Part shown: in pieces, positions 32,146 through 44,181 of the stretch | How positions within the stretch are numbered: position 1 is the stretch's first letter | Layout: each line of letters begins with the position of its first letter | Source: Anthoceros angustus | Taxonomy: Eukaryota; Streptophyta; Anthocerotopsida; Anthocerotales; Anthocerotaceae | NCBI GenBank assembly: GCA_010909165.1 | Contig: VJWM01000117.1 | Span: 763,501 to 827,500, forward strand | DNA length: 64,000 nt | Direction: 5' to 3' | The notes under the pieces: model-generated | The model's database searches: none | The model's input: the letters and a program-made list of their open reading frames with translations, nothing else | Told to the model about the DNA's origin: nothing | Program-made: the position numbers and the translations under genes

Positions 32146-35100
32146 AAAATATCATCGGCAGGTGTTCTGCCGAGTTCGAAACTGACATCAGACATATGGT
32201 ATTTTGGCTGGCCGAGCTCATGGTGTAAATGACATGAAACGATGTCGGCGAATTACAACGTCGGGATTTTTCCTCCACCAACCTATGTGAATCCACCCTT
32301 AAAGTCGTTAGCCCAATCCTATAGGAATCATAGCGTCAAAGGCATTTATAACACCTTTTTCAAAAAAATAGAATAAAATATCCTAATTTTTATTGGGAGC
32401 AACAAAAAGCTAGTTTAGTATTGAAGAAAAGGAATGGAAATGGAGATTCGCTGTGGGGCTCGGCACTGCGTCACCCACAGCTGGCACATGTTATGTGATG
32501 GACGTGCTAGAACTAGAAGAAACTCTAGTCTTGATTGACATTTCATTTGTTATTTTCCACCTAGAAAATTCGCCAGAGGGCTCCATCATCTTGGGACTAA
32601 GGGGTCTTTGGTTTTTTCCCACAATGGTTTTCATGACAGCCGGGTACTGTGACAAAGGTTAGGTCAAGCCGACCATCGATCTGTTCAGGGCAGTAATACC
32701 AAGGCATCCTTCAGCAAGCAATAAGATGGCCTATGCTGGCACCCAACTTTGGGTCAGCAATGATGGCAAAAGCACAACAGAATAGTGGTCATGTTACGCA
32801 ACAGAATAAGATAGAAAACGGCCGTTAGTCAGCACTTCTCGGATACACGACTAGCAACTGAAAACAATCGGAAGGGGGCAAGCTTCAGAGCCTGCCCATT
32901 AGTAACAACATTCACTTGACATACACATAATAGAAAGAAAACTTGGATGCCAAGGGCAGGTCTACTTTCCAAGCCAAAGTGTAACAAGGGGCCCAAAAAG
33001 TGTTACATAGCCCCAAAATTGCAACACGAGTGTTACATCCAGGGGTCCAAATCTTAACATAAAGTGTAACATAAGTAGGCATTTCTAGTACGGATGGCTA
33101 ATAGCCACGGCTGAGACCTGAGCAAGGATATCGGCGAGTCATGAAACAATTGCAGTGTTGGACGGGACACATCCGCCGACTTGTTATTGTTTCCCTGTGT
33201 CGGGATGTTTGTGTTGCCCGAGCAATCGCTGAAGGCAAAACCATAGTGAGTGGCCTTTAGAAAGGGAGCAATGTCAGTGGCCTAGCCGCGACAACGGATC
33301 ACACCTGGCCTGGCCATTAGTGGCCTAACCCCGACGGCCTCATCGCGGCCGACCAGTCTTGAAAGAACTGCGTCTGGCTCCGTGCATGAAGCTAGACCTC
33401 CACTTCGGTACCTTGAGCTAGGTGCCCGGTGTGGGAAGTTCGGCATTCTATAGGAGTAGGTGTGAGAGTACCGTCATACATATAGGAGTAGAGAGGAGGT
33501 AAGGACCGTACCTTTGCACAAAACAAAAGAAGGTCACAAACAGGTTTCCCTAAACTTGTGGGTGATGATAACGGTATTCCATACTGGAGGACTATAACAG
33601 AGTCTTCAAATTCCGTAAACAATATACATTCCAATGTAAGTGCTTTTGTTGCAATCATGTTGCAAGGGTGTTGCAATTATGTTGAGATGAAGTGAGAGGT
33701 GCTTTTGTCCTCTCTCAAGATTGCAACAAGATTGCAACAAGATTGCAACATACCTACTGATTCATGTCGTTTTGGGGCTATTCCGACAGTGGGGTAGATG
33801 AGTCTTCAGATGTAGAGTAAGACTTCTCACAGTCCCTTGCATCATGTGGACTGTATTTGGCGGAGGAGGTAATGGGAGTGTCTGGTTCTGCAAGAATGCA
33901 GGGAGGACAATCTTTTTGCTTTTGCCCTATGGAATACCAAGTTTTACATAGTCGTTACTACTACGCCCATCAATACCACCACATATAAATGCCCGTATCA
34001 ATACGTTCTTTGTACTATACGTGTATCATTTACATATATACGATATCGTATTTTTAATGATATATATTCATATTATATTTTATATATAATAAATATGTAT
34101 ATCATACGAGTTACGTATGTATGCTGGTCTGTACATGTTTATTATATGGTACTTTGTATTTACCATTTGTGCAAATCTTGACGCATCTTTATGCCCCAGA
34201 TTTCTAGCACAACTGCCTATTTTTCTCTATCCAGTGCCTCCTAAAAAGGCACATCTTGAATTTCATCGACTGCCTCCTCTTCTGCCTCCATCTTCTCCTC
34301 TGCGTCACCGCCATTACGTGCCCTCCCCACGGCCACGAACTGTCGACTTCCCCTGGCTCTCTTTTAACGCACCTGAATGTTCCCCCCCAAGTCCTCCCTC
34401 CTTCTCTCTCCCCCTAGACAACTGCCTCATGTCCGTTACGCCTTTTGCCCCTCGACCATGGTCATGTTGGTCGCCCACTCCTGTCCTCCCTTTGCCACCC
34501 GCCTCTTCCACTCCCTTGCGTTGTTTTCATTGTCCTCCCTCCTCCTCCTCCTCATACATAATCAAGTAAAAACAAGAGTTTCAGCTGTGTATGTGGAGCT
34601 TAAAAACAAAACCAGATCTAGACACAAGGGTGCATTGAAGAGGGAAGGTAGATTATAAACGCATAGCTATGCAAAGGAGGCAAAATGGAAAGAGAATGAC
34701 AGCCAAAGGGAGAGAGATAGAGTCCCTGGTTACTGTCATGTAGGAAAAGCAAGAGGGGAAGAATAAAATAGTAGTGTGAGAGGGGAGCTCATTGTCACAG
34801 TCATGTTGCAACACAAAGAGGGAAAAATTATAAAATGGGTGTCATACTGAAGCATTAACTAGGAGTGAGAGGTGACAGGAGAGACCAGAAGCAGGTTGTT
34901 AAGATGATGAGAGAAAGTGGAGAAGAAAATCACAAACTTAACACCAAGCCAACTAACTTAATGCGTGTTGCCAATGGAAAGTATTACATGAAATTGTAAC
35001 AAAGGACTATAACATAAGCAGGTTTTCATAGTATATGTTTGAAATCATAAACAATGCTATACTTAGGAGGGTGAGGTGATGAGAGAGAGAGTCAGGTTTG

Positions 35101-35540
35101 TGTGAAGATGGTGACAGCATGAGAAGGGAATAGTGTCAAACTTAATACCAAGCCAAGCATGTTGCAATTTGGAAGTGTAACATAAAATTGCAACAACGAC
35201 TGTAACATAGGCTGCCTTTTCTAGTAGGGTATGCCTTGAGCTCTGTCCTTTGGAGTCCGGTGTTTGCTCTCTCTGGGCGCTCTCAGTCATCGAGCCAAGT
35301 GGTGCGCCATGTCGGCATAATAAGTCACACAAGTTTTCTCGCGTGGGTGACGAGAATGGTATTCCATACTCCAACAGCTCATTCCCTGGGACTTATTAAT
35401 CGGATTGCGACTTCATGGAGCCCAATGTTCCAGCTTGCACACAAAGAATACATATTTTATGGCTAGCCTGCTCACTTATGGAAAAAATAAATACACTTCG
35501 CATGGAAAACCCAAACAGTACCTACTTGGGATTCCGTCAT
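32146..35540. other. Intergenic with dispersed repeat scraps
   Basis: No convincing gene. Short related segments recur: a TGTAACATAA...TTTCTAGTA form at about 33055, 34985 and 35170, and an AATGGTATTCCATACT-like form at about 33560 and 35345. An AT tract with TATATA-type alternation lies at 34000-34100 and a pyrimidine-rich stretch at 34250-34560. Confidence 0.5.
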
Positions 35541-35559
35541 TGAGCATGTGATCCTCAAA

Positions 35560-36030
35560 CGGGGTGGGTAGCGGAGGGATGTACCATGGCGAAGGTTTGC
35601 AAGTACTCTCCTATGCAGCAGGGGCACGCCTTCATCCCCCTCGCCATCGAGACCCATGGGGCCATGGGCAAGGCTTTTCTAGGTTCCTTAAGACCTATGC
35701 TACGGAGTATCACAACCGCAGGAACAGGGTTGGCCTCCCTCTTTTATGTATCGTGGCTTTCTACAGGCAACGGATATTCATCGCCCGCAACGGGCATTGG
35801 CCAATGCGGTATATAGGACAACGGCGAGCGTAGGGCAAGCGGTTTCTTCGGCACCGATGGTGGGTAGGCCTTTTGCATCCCCAATTTTGATATCCTTATT
35901 GCAATAGGCAGTTACAAGACTAGCGACAATGGGGTTAGTCCCCCATGGTCTGGTGCCCTCATAAGGGGTGTTCCTCTTCTCGTGGGTAGATGGTTTCCCA
36001 TCTCTTTTCATAATAAAGTCTCCTGTTTCC
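35560..36030 (+). mobile_element. Retroelement 3' end remnant, copy 1
   Basis: Frames here give MQQGHAFIPLAIETHGAMGK then FLKTYATEYHNRRNRVGLPL, which matches MQSGHLFIPLALETYGHW and the following codons at about 40824-40980. Both copies end with an imperfect hairpin (AGATGGTTTCCCATCT here) followed by ATAATAAA. The tail of a non-LTR-type reverse-transcriptase polyprotein is the likeliest source, because PLxxETxG tails are common there; this is inference. Confidence 0.45.
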
Positions 36031-36390
36031 TACTTAGGGAAATATATGCCAGTTAATCCACTTTTGCTTGGCCTCCCTTACATGATTATGAAAGTGCTGC
36101 ATTGGGTACTGTAAGAGCCATGGCGGTCTGGAGCTCTACAGGCAAAGTGCAATTGGACCCACAGCTTTGTTTGTGGGCTCAAGAATGTGGTGGGCTTATG
36201 GGCCCGGGCATTCTAGGATGACCTTGCTGGCCCGCTCGCCCAATTTCCAGGAGCCGAGCATTGGCCCAGTATCAATTTCGGGAGGTGCAGCACCCCTAGC
36301 TGTGAGAACGGCAGCCAGTGTGCCTGACGGTGGCTTACCAACGGCTGAAATGTTGGTCATGCTATGTCATGAAGCCCAGGTTAAAAAGAT

Positions 36391-37090
36391 GTGGAAACCT
36401 GGCCTTCAATGATAGCAGGGTATTCCCAGCAGGGTACGGGGCGGGAAGCCCTTCGTCTCTGCACTGCTATGCAAGCAAAAGGCTTCGCTGTACCTGATTC
36501 TGTGACTTTCATCTGCCTCCTGCAGGCATGTGCAAATGTGAGCACCCCAGCTTTGGACAAGGGAAAGCAGCTGCATGTGCAAGCTAGAGAACGAGGACTC
36601 CGATGTGATGTGTTGATTGCCAACAGTTTGGTGAACATGTATGCATAGTGTGGCACCTTGGAAGATGCTCAGAGACTGTTTGACGCTCGTGGCCAAAAGA
36701 ATGTGGTGACGTGGACTGCCATGATTGCAGGGTATTCCCAACAGGGTACATCGCGTTTGCAGCTGCAGGAAGAAGGCCTGGCTGCACCTGATTCAGTGAC
36801 ATTTGTGTGTCTCCTGCAGGCATGTGCAAATTTGGCCGCTTTGCATCTCGGAATGTAGCTACATGCGCAGATAATAGAACAAGGGCTTCAAGCTAACGTG
36901 TTTGTAGCTGCCAGCTTGATCAACATGTACGGGAAGTCCGGGAGCAGCGTTGATGCACTGGTGGACAGACAAGGACGGCATGGTGTATAGTTTTCTGGTT
37001 GGGGATGAGAAACATCTCCAGTGTCAAACAAGGCTGAAGCAATCTTCCCCGAAATGAAGAGAGATGGATATGTGCCACATGTAACCTCAT
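36391..37090 (+). pseudogene. Decayed PPR gene (relative of the 12370 gene)
   Basis: Encodes PLS-type repeats ([28 protein letters not shown] then stop, [37 protein letters not shown]) very like 13190-13760. It has in-frame stops (36646-36648, 36856-36858), a deletion from the last repeat straight to WTDKDGMVYSFLVGDEKH of the E+ region, and further frame damage. Clearly a pseudogene. Confidence 0.85.
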
Positions 37091-37553
37091 AGCACTGGCA
37101 GCCACCATAGGACTCCGGTACAGCGGGTCATGAACTGTTTGTTGCTGGAACAGACGCCAAAATCAGGGTACCATTGCTGTCCGCAGAATTGCAGTAGCCC
37201 TTTGTGGGTTCTGCCATAGTGGAATCCCTGCAAGAAGGGAAGGGCCTTGCTCCTAAGTAGTTTGTCATACAGGGAAAATCGAGGCTGGATGTAAGCCAAA
37301 GGGGGTGGTGAAGGAGGTTATCCCTCCATAGCTGCCGGCAGGTTAGGGCTAGACGAGGCCTAGTTCACATGTAAGAACGCTCTACTTGTGCTGCTTCTGC
37401 CTGTTTCTGGCTTTTGGCCATGCCGGACGGTTTCTGCCGATGGCGTGATTCTGAGGCCTCGCAGCCTTCTGGATTACAATGAAGCTTGGCTCGGAGGTTG
37501 AAAGCAAAAAGGCCTGAAAAAGCACTGAAAATCCCAGCTCCGATTATGCGGTA
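37091..37553. other. Intergenic, 5' of the methyltransferase gene
   Basis: No gene seen; probably contains the promoter of the TrmL-like gene. Confidence 0.4.
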
Positions 37554-38864
37554 ATGAATTTACCTGAAGGAAGAACGCATAATGAGATGCTTTCGGTAGA
37601 CGCAATTCTGCAATCTGCTGTTGGACGGAGGCGAAGGGTTGAAGCGCCCAGAAGGGATGATGGCCGCGAGGAGGGCGGTGGCGCCCTCCCCCCTCTGTTC
37701 CTGGAGGTCATCCTACGCCCGGCGGAGCCAGGCACCCTCGGTGATTCGCGGGTGCGCCCAAGGTCGCATTCATCGCAGGTCCGAGATGCATGTAGCCTCC
37801 TCGGTATCGGATGGCGGGCTCCCGCGATTCCTGTATGCTCATCTTCTTCTTGTAGTGTCTGCATGGCAGCTGTGCAGAATGGAAGCAAGGAGCTCGTCAC
37901 GGACGTGAGTAAGAGACCACACGAGACGCTTCAGTCGGGTCTCAAGCTTCTCAATGTTGTCTTGGTATCACCTCAGGTATGTAGCTCCATTCAAGCTTTC
38001 TTCACTCATTCTTCTGCTACGTGGTGGTCATGACCAGCTTGCTCTCAGATCCCCGGCAACACAGGCAGCATTGCCAGGACATGTGCCGCTGCGGAAGTCG
38101 CATTACACTTAGTCGAGGTACTCCCAGTCTCTTGGAAGCAGCTGAACTGCATCCTCTACTCGTGGTTGCTTGGCATAAACCTATCCTCCGTGTCTGTGTT
38201 CCAGCCTCTAGGGTACCAGATTTCAGACGCAAAGCTCAAGCGAGCTGGCTTGGATTACTGGCCGTATCCTAACCACAGGCTAGGGCCTGCCTTTCTTCTT
38301 CCTCCCTTGCTCATTCTGTTCAGGAGCAGCTTGACCTAACCTGCTACAGATACGTTGTAGTTCGGATACACCCGAGCTGGGACGAGTTCTTCCAGTACTT
38401 CCTGAAGCAGGAAGGTGAAAAGAGATTGGTGGCGTTCACCAAGAGAGGCACGACGTTGTATACGGTACACTCGTGTTACTCTTGTCTGCTCTTCACAGGC
38501 TGTAAGGTGGTGCTGTGGTGGTGCTGTGGTGGTGCTGTGGTGGTGCTGTGGTGGTGCTGTGGTGATGCTGTGCGTGTGTCGGACTGGCCAGGATGTCACG
38601 TACAGGCCTGGGGACTGGTTATTGTTTGGGTCGGAGGTTGATGGCCTTCCAAGTGCAGCCATTCGAGAGAGCACCGATGGAGTGCATGCAGGCGGTGCGG
38701 CTCGCATTCCCATCTGCGAGACCTACGTCAGATGCTTGAACCTTTCAGTGTCTGTGGGGATTGGAGTCTACGAAGCACTCCGCCAGCTTGATCAAGTAGC
38801 TAGCCTGGACAGGTCCGGACGAGATGAAGAGCCGGCCATGGTAGATGGTGGTGGCTTTGTGTGA
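37554..38864 (+). CDS. TrmL/SpoU-like RNA 2'-O-methyltransferase
   Basis: Predicted SAM-dependent SPOUT enzyme of the TrmL group (2'-O-methylation of the wobble base in tRNA), probably organellar. Five exons: 37554-37976, 38049-38117, 38205-38263, 38350-38464 and 38592-38864. All introns are GT-AG and 72-127 bp, and the spliced frame is 312 codons. Motifs in order are LLNVVLVSPQ|IPGNTGSIARTCAA (motif 1, across intron 1), ALHLVEPLGYQISDAKLKRA, AGLDYWP, RLVAFTKRGT, GDWLLFGSEVDGLP (motif 2) and IPICETYVRCLNLSVSVGIG, YEALRQL (motif 3, knot and SAM site). The catalytic region was complete by eye. The 5' part is uncertain: the frame from 37554 lacks homology, and a shorter form could start at 37863. 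An overlapping frame has an MMAARRAVAPSPLCSWRSSY start resembling a plastid transit peptide that might be joined by another small intron. Confidence 0.8.
38506..38570. repeat. 11-bp microsatellite in intron 4
   Basis: GGTGGTGCTGT repeated five to six times in tandem inside the fourth intron of the methyltransferase gene. Confidence 0.9.
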
Positions 38865-39490
38865 ATCTTCAGAGTCCAATTGCAAGCGTGACACTCTGGA
38901 ATGCTGCTTTGCGATCGAATCATATGGGACGTGAAGGTCATTGCCTCTTAGGCCCTGCAAAGAACTCCACACTGCAAACTCTGGCGTTGGTTGAATTTAA
39001 ATTACCATTTAATTTACCGTTATCAGTCATGTATCTGTAGTGCGCGTAAAGTCCAATCCCTGCTCAACATGACCTCATACATAGGTTGCTCACACTCGTC
39101 ACGATACCGATGACTCTTACACGGTTTTTATGGGGGAAATGAAGACTTTATGGGTACCTATTCGATGTTACCGGCTTGACACGACATGCTTATTTACCAG
39201 CCTAGCTAGCTGTCATTCTGATGTTTTATCCCGTTATGTTGCACGGGCTTCCCGTCCCGTCCATTCTGTCAGTTTCTCCCGTTCCGATATATTTTTCGGA
39301 ATTTCCCGTTTCTCCCGTTAAATAATAACGGGTTCTTGAACCACGCCGTTCAGTTTCAACGGGCTTTGTATTTATAGCATTCAATTCACTATTATCAGAA
39401 ATGTACAGTGCACTTAAGACTAACCCCAAGTTGACATATTGTCAATACTTGAAAGAAAATTAATGCTGGCTCGCGGAATAGGAAGACCAC
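38865..39490. other. Intergenic with CCCGTT-rich stretch
   Basis: Around 39230-39355 CCCGTT and its complement recur (about ten times). Two weakly similar blocks (TTATCAGNNATGTA...) at about 39022 and 39394 may be an old repeat. No gene. Confidence 0.4.
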
Positions 39491-39499
39491 AGTTATTAT

Positions 39500-41250
39500 T
39501 TGTCGGTAACGGTACAGATCCGCATGTTGGGCCTTTCACATCGACGACGACAAAAATGCTCTCTTGAGGACGAGTTCTTCTCACATGAGCTCTCATTGCA
39601 AGGATTGAGGGTCAAGCTCTCCAAGTGCAGAGTTTGGTCTCCGTCGAGGCCCCTACTTTACAATTCCTCGCTCGTAAGATTGCTTCTGCTCCAAGGTTAT
39701 GGATTTTGGTTGCCCCATTTGGATATCTCAACTTTGATGGGAGCTTTTCGGACCAGGCATTGGCAGATGACCTTTCCCACATCAAAGACCTTCCTTTGCT
39801 GGAGGACCCTCAAGTGGCTTTTGGCATTCTCTCCTCATGCTTTGCCAAACGCCTAGGTTACCTTATCCACACATATTGCCTCTTTCTGCACTTCTTCTAT
39901 TTCGTCTAAAGGAATTCGATAAGAAGATCATGGGTGTCTTGGGACAAATTCTAGGCCCAAAGGCTTTTGAGTGTGCAGCAGGAAATCTAGCATGTCGGCA
40001 AGCATCCTTGCTGATAGCTTATGGCGGGACAAGTCTGGTTTCCATGGAGAAATCCTCGCCATCGGCGTTTTTGGGCAGCTGGGCTTTGTCTGCCTTTGCT
40101 CTAGCCTCGCGTTCTTGCTTCAGAATAAGCCCTTTTTGGAAGACTTCGTATCAAGAGTTGAAGAAGAAACCTTCTCTCTTCAAGTGTCCCGAAGACAAGC
40201 TAGAGATATGTTATCAATGAAAGCAAGACAACTCTTCCCTCCTTTCATGACCTTCCTCAACTATGGTTTCAGGGGGTTGCAAGCATCCTTACTTCACAAA
40301 CAACTTGGCCAGGCTTTCCAGTCCATCCTTTCAGACCCTTATATTCCAAGGAACACAAGAGCCCATCTCTGCTCTTGTTATGGGAAGGGTGTAGAAGCTT
40401 GACTATTGGCTTGTCCATGCATACGGGGATTTCACATCGCACCTACAACCTTCACTACAACGATGCGCTTCCGTCTGGGCTTCGTTTAGCCAGTGGCTTT
40501 GCCTTGGTCGCATCTGGAGTGCAGCTTGCTCGTTGTCATAATGGAGGTCAATGTATTGCCACCCATGATGCCATTCATGACGTTAGGTTTACAATGGCTC
40601 GTGAAAGTGGTTATATGGCTTGGAGGGAGCGTTGGTATGTTTTACGTACATGAAAGACGGTCATAGCCCGACTTGTACCTCGTCCAGAGTAACCAAGTCT
40701 CAGTGGCAGACGTGGTGGTTACTGACCCTACACGGGAATCCACCTCTGAACAGGTTATCCTAAACCGTCCAGGCTGGGCGGCAACTAGAGCGGCGGCTTT
40801 CAAGGTTACTAAGTATAGGGGAATGCAGTCAGGTCACCTATTCATTCCGCTTGCGTTGGAGACTTATGGACATTGGCTAAAGACTTCAATAAATTTATCA
40901 AGTCCTCTGCCAAAACATACCATGCAAGGAGATATGGAGTGGGACTACCTCTCTCCTATTTCACAACGTTCTTTCGGCAAGGGGAATCCATTACCCTTCA
41001 AAGGGCACTTGCAGGGGCTATCTTATAGACAATAGTGACTGCTGGAGATGCATCCTCGACTAGTTCAGTGTGTAGGCCATTCAATCTCCTCAGTTATGAC
41101 ATTATAGGTCCTATATGTGACTTTAGACATGGGAGCTTAGTTGCTCCTTCTTTCCCATGACCCTTTGAAGGAAGGAGTTCCGTTGCGGGTCTTCCTTTAG
41201 TAGATGGGTTCACCCATCTCCTGTTTCCTTAATAAAAACTACTGCAGCTT
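39500..41250 (+). mobile_element. Decayed retroelement (C-terminal half), copy 2
   Basis: A chain of frames on the + strand, broken by many stops and shifts, holds LQGLRVKLSKCRV, SGLRLASGFALVASGVQLAR, THDAIHDVRFTMARESGYMA, ADVVVTDPTRES and MQSGHLFIPLALETYGHW. The order (a degenerate polymerase end, a HD...D nuclease-like or zinc-type region, a DVxVxxP segment, then a PLxxETxG tail) resembles the C-terminus of algal and plant non-LTR-type retroelements. The 3' end carries the hairpin AGATGGGTTCACCCATCT and then AATAAA, as in copy 1. Confidence 0.45.
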
Positions 41251-41865
41251 GGAAATATGAACCCATGTGCTACTACGCTCTTAGAATTCAGCTATGGGCA
41301 AATGGACAGTTTGCTTCGTATCCAATATAGCACATATATGTACATGGGCTTCTTGGCCGCGCATGCCGGTTTAACCACCTAGTTCTTGGTTTTCTATACT
41401 AGACGTTAGGTTGTCGGGTTGACTACGAAGGGCCTGTGGCCGGCGTCCTGTTTCACCATGGACGCATATTACGTACTTGGGGCTTCCGATATCGAGCGAA
41501 GGCAAAGAAGCTCACAGAACCCGGAAACCGAGAACGTGGACCCTGGTTGGTGGCCGCCTTGCCCTAACTCTCTCCCATAACGAAAGACGCACCTATGTAA
41601 GGGGCCGCCCGTACTCCTTTCTCCGGGTAATTTGTAGTACTTAGTTTGTCCCTTGTTATTAGGGAGCTCTTTGTTCAAGTTTGCTTCCATTTCATCACCT
41701 ACCGGTTGTGTTGATCCATAATTGGTGTGAATGGTGTTGTGAAACCAAAGGGTTTGGCGGTTTGGTTTAGGTCTAAGGTTTTGGGTTCGCTGCTCTCGCT
41801 GGGTGGACATGGTCCAGGAGGGATGATGTGCGAGGGGGGCGATAGTTCAGGCGGGAAAGCTTATC
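41251..41865. other. Intergenic, 5' of mTERF
   Basis: No gene recognised; probably includes the mTERF promoter and 5' UTR. Confidence 0.4.
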
Positions 41866-44181
41866 ATGTGGTGCAATGTGCACTGTAGGCGAGCAGCAGG
41901 CAGACTGCTAGGCAAGTTCAGGGCTAGCCAGCAGCAGTATGACAATGGATCAGCTGACTTGCCTCCCATATTGTCTCCGCTTCGAATGTCAAAGCAGTAT
42001 CATACCTTGATGTACCTCAATGCTGCCAGTGTTCTGAGGAGGGAAGCACATTTCCTGAACTGTTCATATCAACTACTACTGCCTTCGAATGGTGGGGAGT
42101 CTTTGCAGAAGTGGGATCCGTGTTACAGGTTTCTAGGAGGACGGCATGTGGGAACCAGAGCACAGCCTGATACTGTGCTTGATGTCCAGGCCCCGAGAGT
42201 GTTGAAGATCTTCACATATGAGATAGAAGCAGGTGCTGATTGTCTGCAAAGCTACCTGGAATATTGCAAGAATGTCAACCCAGCGTATACTGCTTTCATA
42301 ACCAGGAACGCTCCAAGTTTTGTCAGAAAGCTAGTTTCAGCTGTAAAGCATGATCAGGTGTTTCAGGAATTGCTACTGGATTGTAAGGGGAAGAACAGCA
42401 AGACTGATTTGCTACGGCTTTGTACTGAAGATTACCTCAATAGACATGACATAAATGAGGTAGAACCGTTTCTAGAGAGCATTGGCCTGGATCCCAGGAG
42501 AATTGCTGAGACCTTGGCTACGACATCCTTTGAGCTGGACGGGGATTGTGGCCTGCTGGCCCTGGCAGCTGAACTGGAAAGACATGGACTACCTATGACC
42601 AGCTTGTGGCAACTAATAGAGAAAGACAGCATGACACTTCTGAAGTGCACTCCTGGTGATCTGCGGGAGAGGATTTTGTCCCTGCAGAGGCTGGGAGTTC
42701 CAACCCATCATGTGGTGGACGTGTTGCAAGTTTGCCCTAGGGTTCTGAGGACCAATTTAGAAGAAAAGCTGCAACCTTTGCTGCAATGTGTAGAAAAAAT
42801 TGGACTGGGTAAGGAGGTCATTGGATCCCTCCTGAGGTATGATCCTGAGGAAGTGATTCGAGACAATGGAAGCAAAGCATCTGACAATATCCAGTTTCTC
42901 TGGGACGTGGGGGTGTCCACGTTGCAGATCTCGAAAACATTACAAAGCCACCCACAATTGGTAGTGAAGGGCCATCTGGCACCCCAGGTGGAGTATCTGC
43001 AGACGTTTGGAATTGATATCAAGAGTATTATTGCCTCTAACCCATCCTTTCTTGGCAGTAGTCCTGAGAAGAATCTGCAGCCCAAGATAGAATTCCTGGA
43101 GAAAATTGGTGTCCCGAGGAAGAGACTATCTTCAATATTCCAGCGGTGCCCACAAATTCTTGGTCTCAGCATTGCAAAGATTTTGCTACCTAAACTGCAG
43201 TTCTTGCGTGACAGAGGGGTGGCTGAAAGTAGTATTGGTTCTGTCATTGACCGTTGCCCACAACTTCTGTATTACAGCATCCAAAAGAACATGATGCCTA
43301 AAGTTGCGTACCTAGAGAGCCTAGGTGTAGACATCAAAAGGGTATTTGAAAAGGCCCCAGGCATTATGGAGTTGAGCATTGAAAGTTCTATGGTCCCTAA
43401 GGTTGAGTTCCTGTTGTCCATTGGGATTGAGAAACAAGTGGTTGGCAGGATGATTTCATCATGCCCAATTCTTATGTTAAGAAGTGTGGAAGGGTCGTTG
43501 AAGCCAACTTTGGATTTTTTCCGAGGGATAGGGTTGCAGGATGATAAGTTGTGCAGACTGGTGGTTAGCCGACCTCGTGTCTTTACACATGCTGTGGATG
43601 GAAGCCTTGCAGCATTGGTCAAACTCCTGCTGGATTTAGGTTTCCAGGAAGGATCAATTGCTATGGGCAATGGTGTAGCATGCTGTTTCAGCGTTGGTGC
43701 CACTACAGTGAGAGCTCGATACCAGCATCTTTTAAGCTTCGGGTTTTCTAGGTCTGATGTCACATCCTTAGTTATGCGGCAGCCTTCCATTTTCCATGTG
43801 AAGGAGGATTGCATTACAGACAAGATGAATTTTTTCAGGGACATAGGGCTTCCTTTGGCTGCCATAGTCCGCACTCCAGCATTCCTAAGCTACAGTCTTG
43901 AACAGCGAATGAAACCTCGATGGAGAGTGATTCAATGGCTCAAACAGACGGGGCACTTGAAGAGGGACTACTCCTGGGGGACAATTTTTGTGGTGTCGGA
44001 GAAGTCGTTTGCTGAGCAATTTCTGAGTTGTCATCCTGAAGCTAATGCTGTGTTTATAGGCATTTCTGACGAAATCTTGTGTAACCAGTCACCATTCGAT
44101 TGTCTTCACAATTTGCAAATGGAGACAGATCCAGAGGTTGATAGTGATTCCGAGGGTCAAGTTTGCGCAGCTGCAGGATGA
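41866..44181 (+). CDS. mTERF family protein (organelle gene expression)
   Basis: Single-exon gene of 771 codons. It has more than ten tandem mTERF motifs, the helical repeats that wrap nucleic acid, of the type PQVEYLQTFGIDIKSIIASN, PKIEFLEKIGVPRKRLSSIF, PKLQFLRDRGVAESSIGSVI, PKVAYLESLGVDIKRVFEKA and PKVEFLLSIGIEKQVVGRMI, from about residue 265 to 690. Prolines recur at the expected start of each repeat. The C-terminus SYSLEQRMKPRW...LKQTGHLKRDYSWGT is typical of plant mTERFs. The first 100 residues are compatible with an organelle targeting peptide. Plant mTERFs act in mitochondrial or plastid transcription, splicing or ribosome assembly; which one applies here cannot be told. A pseudogene of the 3' end lies at about 48815-49120. 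Confidence 0.9.
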   Translation: MWCNVHCRRAAGRLLGKFRASQQQYDNGSADLPPILSPLRMSKQYHTLMYLNAASVLRREAHFLNCSYQLLLPSNGGESLQKWDPCYRFLGGRHVGTRAQPDTVLDVQAPRVLKIFTYEIEAGADCLQSYLEYCKNVNPAYTAFITRNAPSFVRKLVSAVKHDQVFQELLLDCKGKNSKTDLLRLCTEDYLNRHDINEVEPFLESIGLDPRRIAETLATTSFELDGDCGLLALAAELERHGLPMTSLWQLIEKDSMTLLKCTPGDLRERILSLQRLGVPTHHVVDVLQVCPRVLRTNLEEKLQPLLQCVEKIGLGKEVIGSLLRYDPEEVIRDNGSKASDNIQFLWDVGVSTLQISKTLQSHPQLVVKGHLAPQVEYLQTFGIDIKSIIASNPSFLGSSPEKNLQPKIEFLEKIGVPRKRLSSIFQRCPQILGLSIAKILLPKLQFLRDRGVAESSIGSVIDRCPQLLYYSIQKNMMPKVAYLESLGVDIKRVFEKAPGIMELSIESSMVPKVEFLLSIGIEKQVVGRMISSCPILMLRSVEGSLKPTLDFFRGIGLQDDKLCRLVVSRPRVFTHAVDGSLAALVKLLLDLGFQEGSIAMGNGVACCFSVGATTVRARYQHLLSFGFSRSDVTSLVMRQPSIFHVKEDCITDKMNFFRDIGLPLAAIVRTPAFLSYSLEQRMKPRWRVIQWLKQTGHLKRDYSWGTIFVVSEKSFAEQFLSCHPEANAVFIGISDEILCNQSPFDCLHNLQMETDPEVDSDSEGQVCAAAG

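Noticed and set aside
34117-34569. 150-codon proline/serine-rich frame
   Set aside because: It lies in a pyrimidine-rich stretch with no conserved motif; composition alone explains the open frame.
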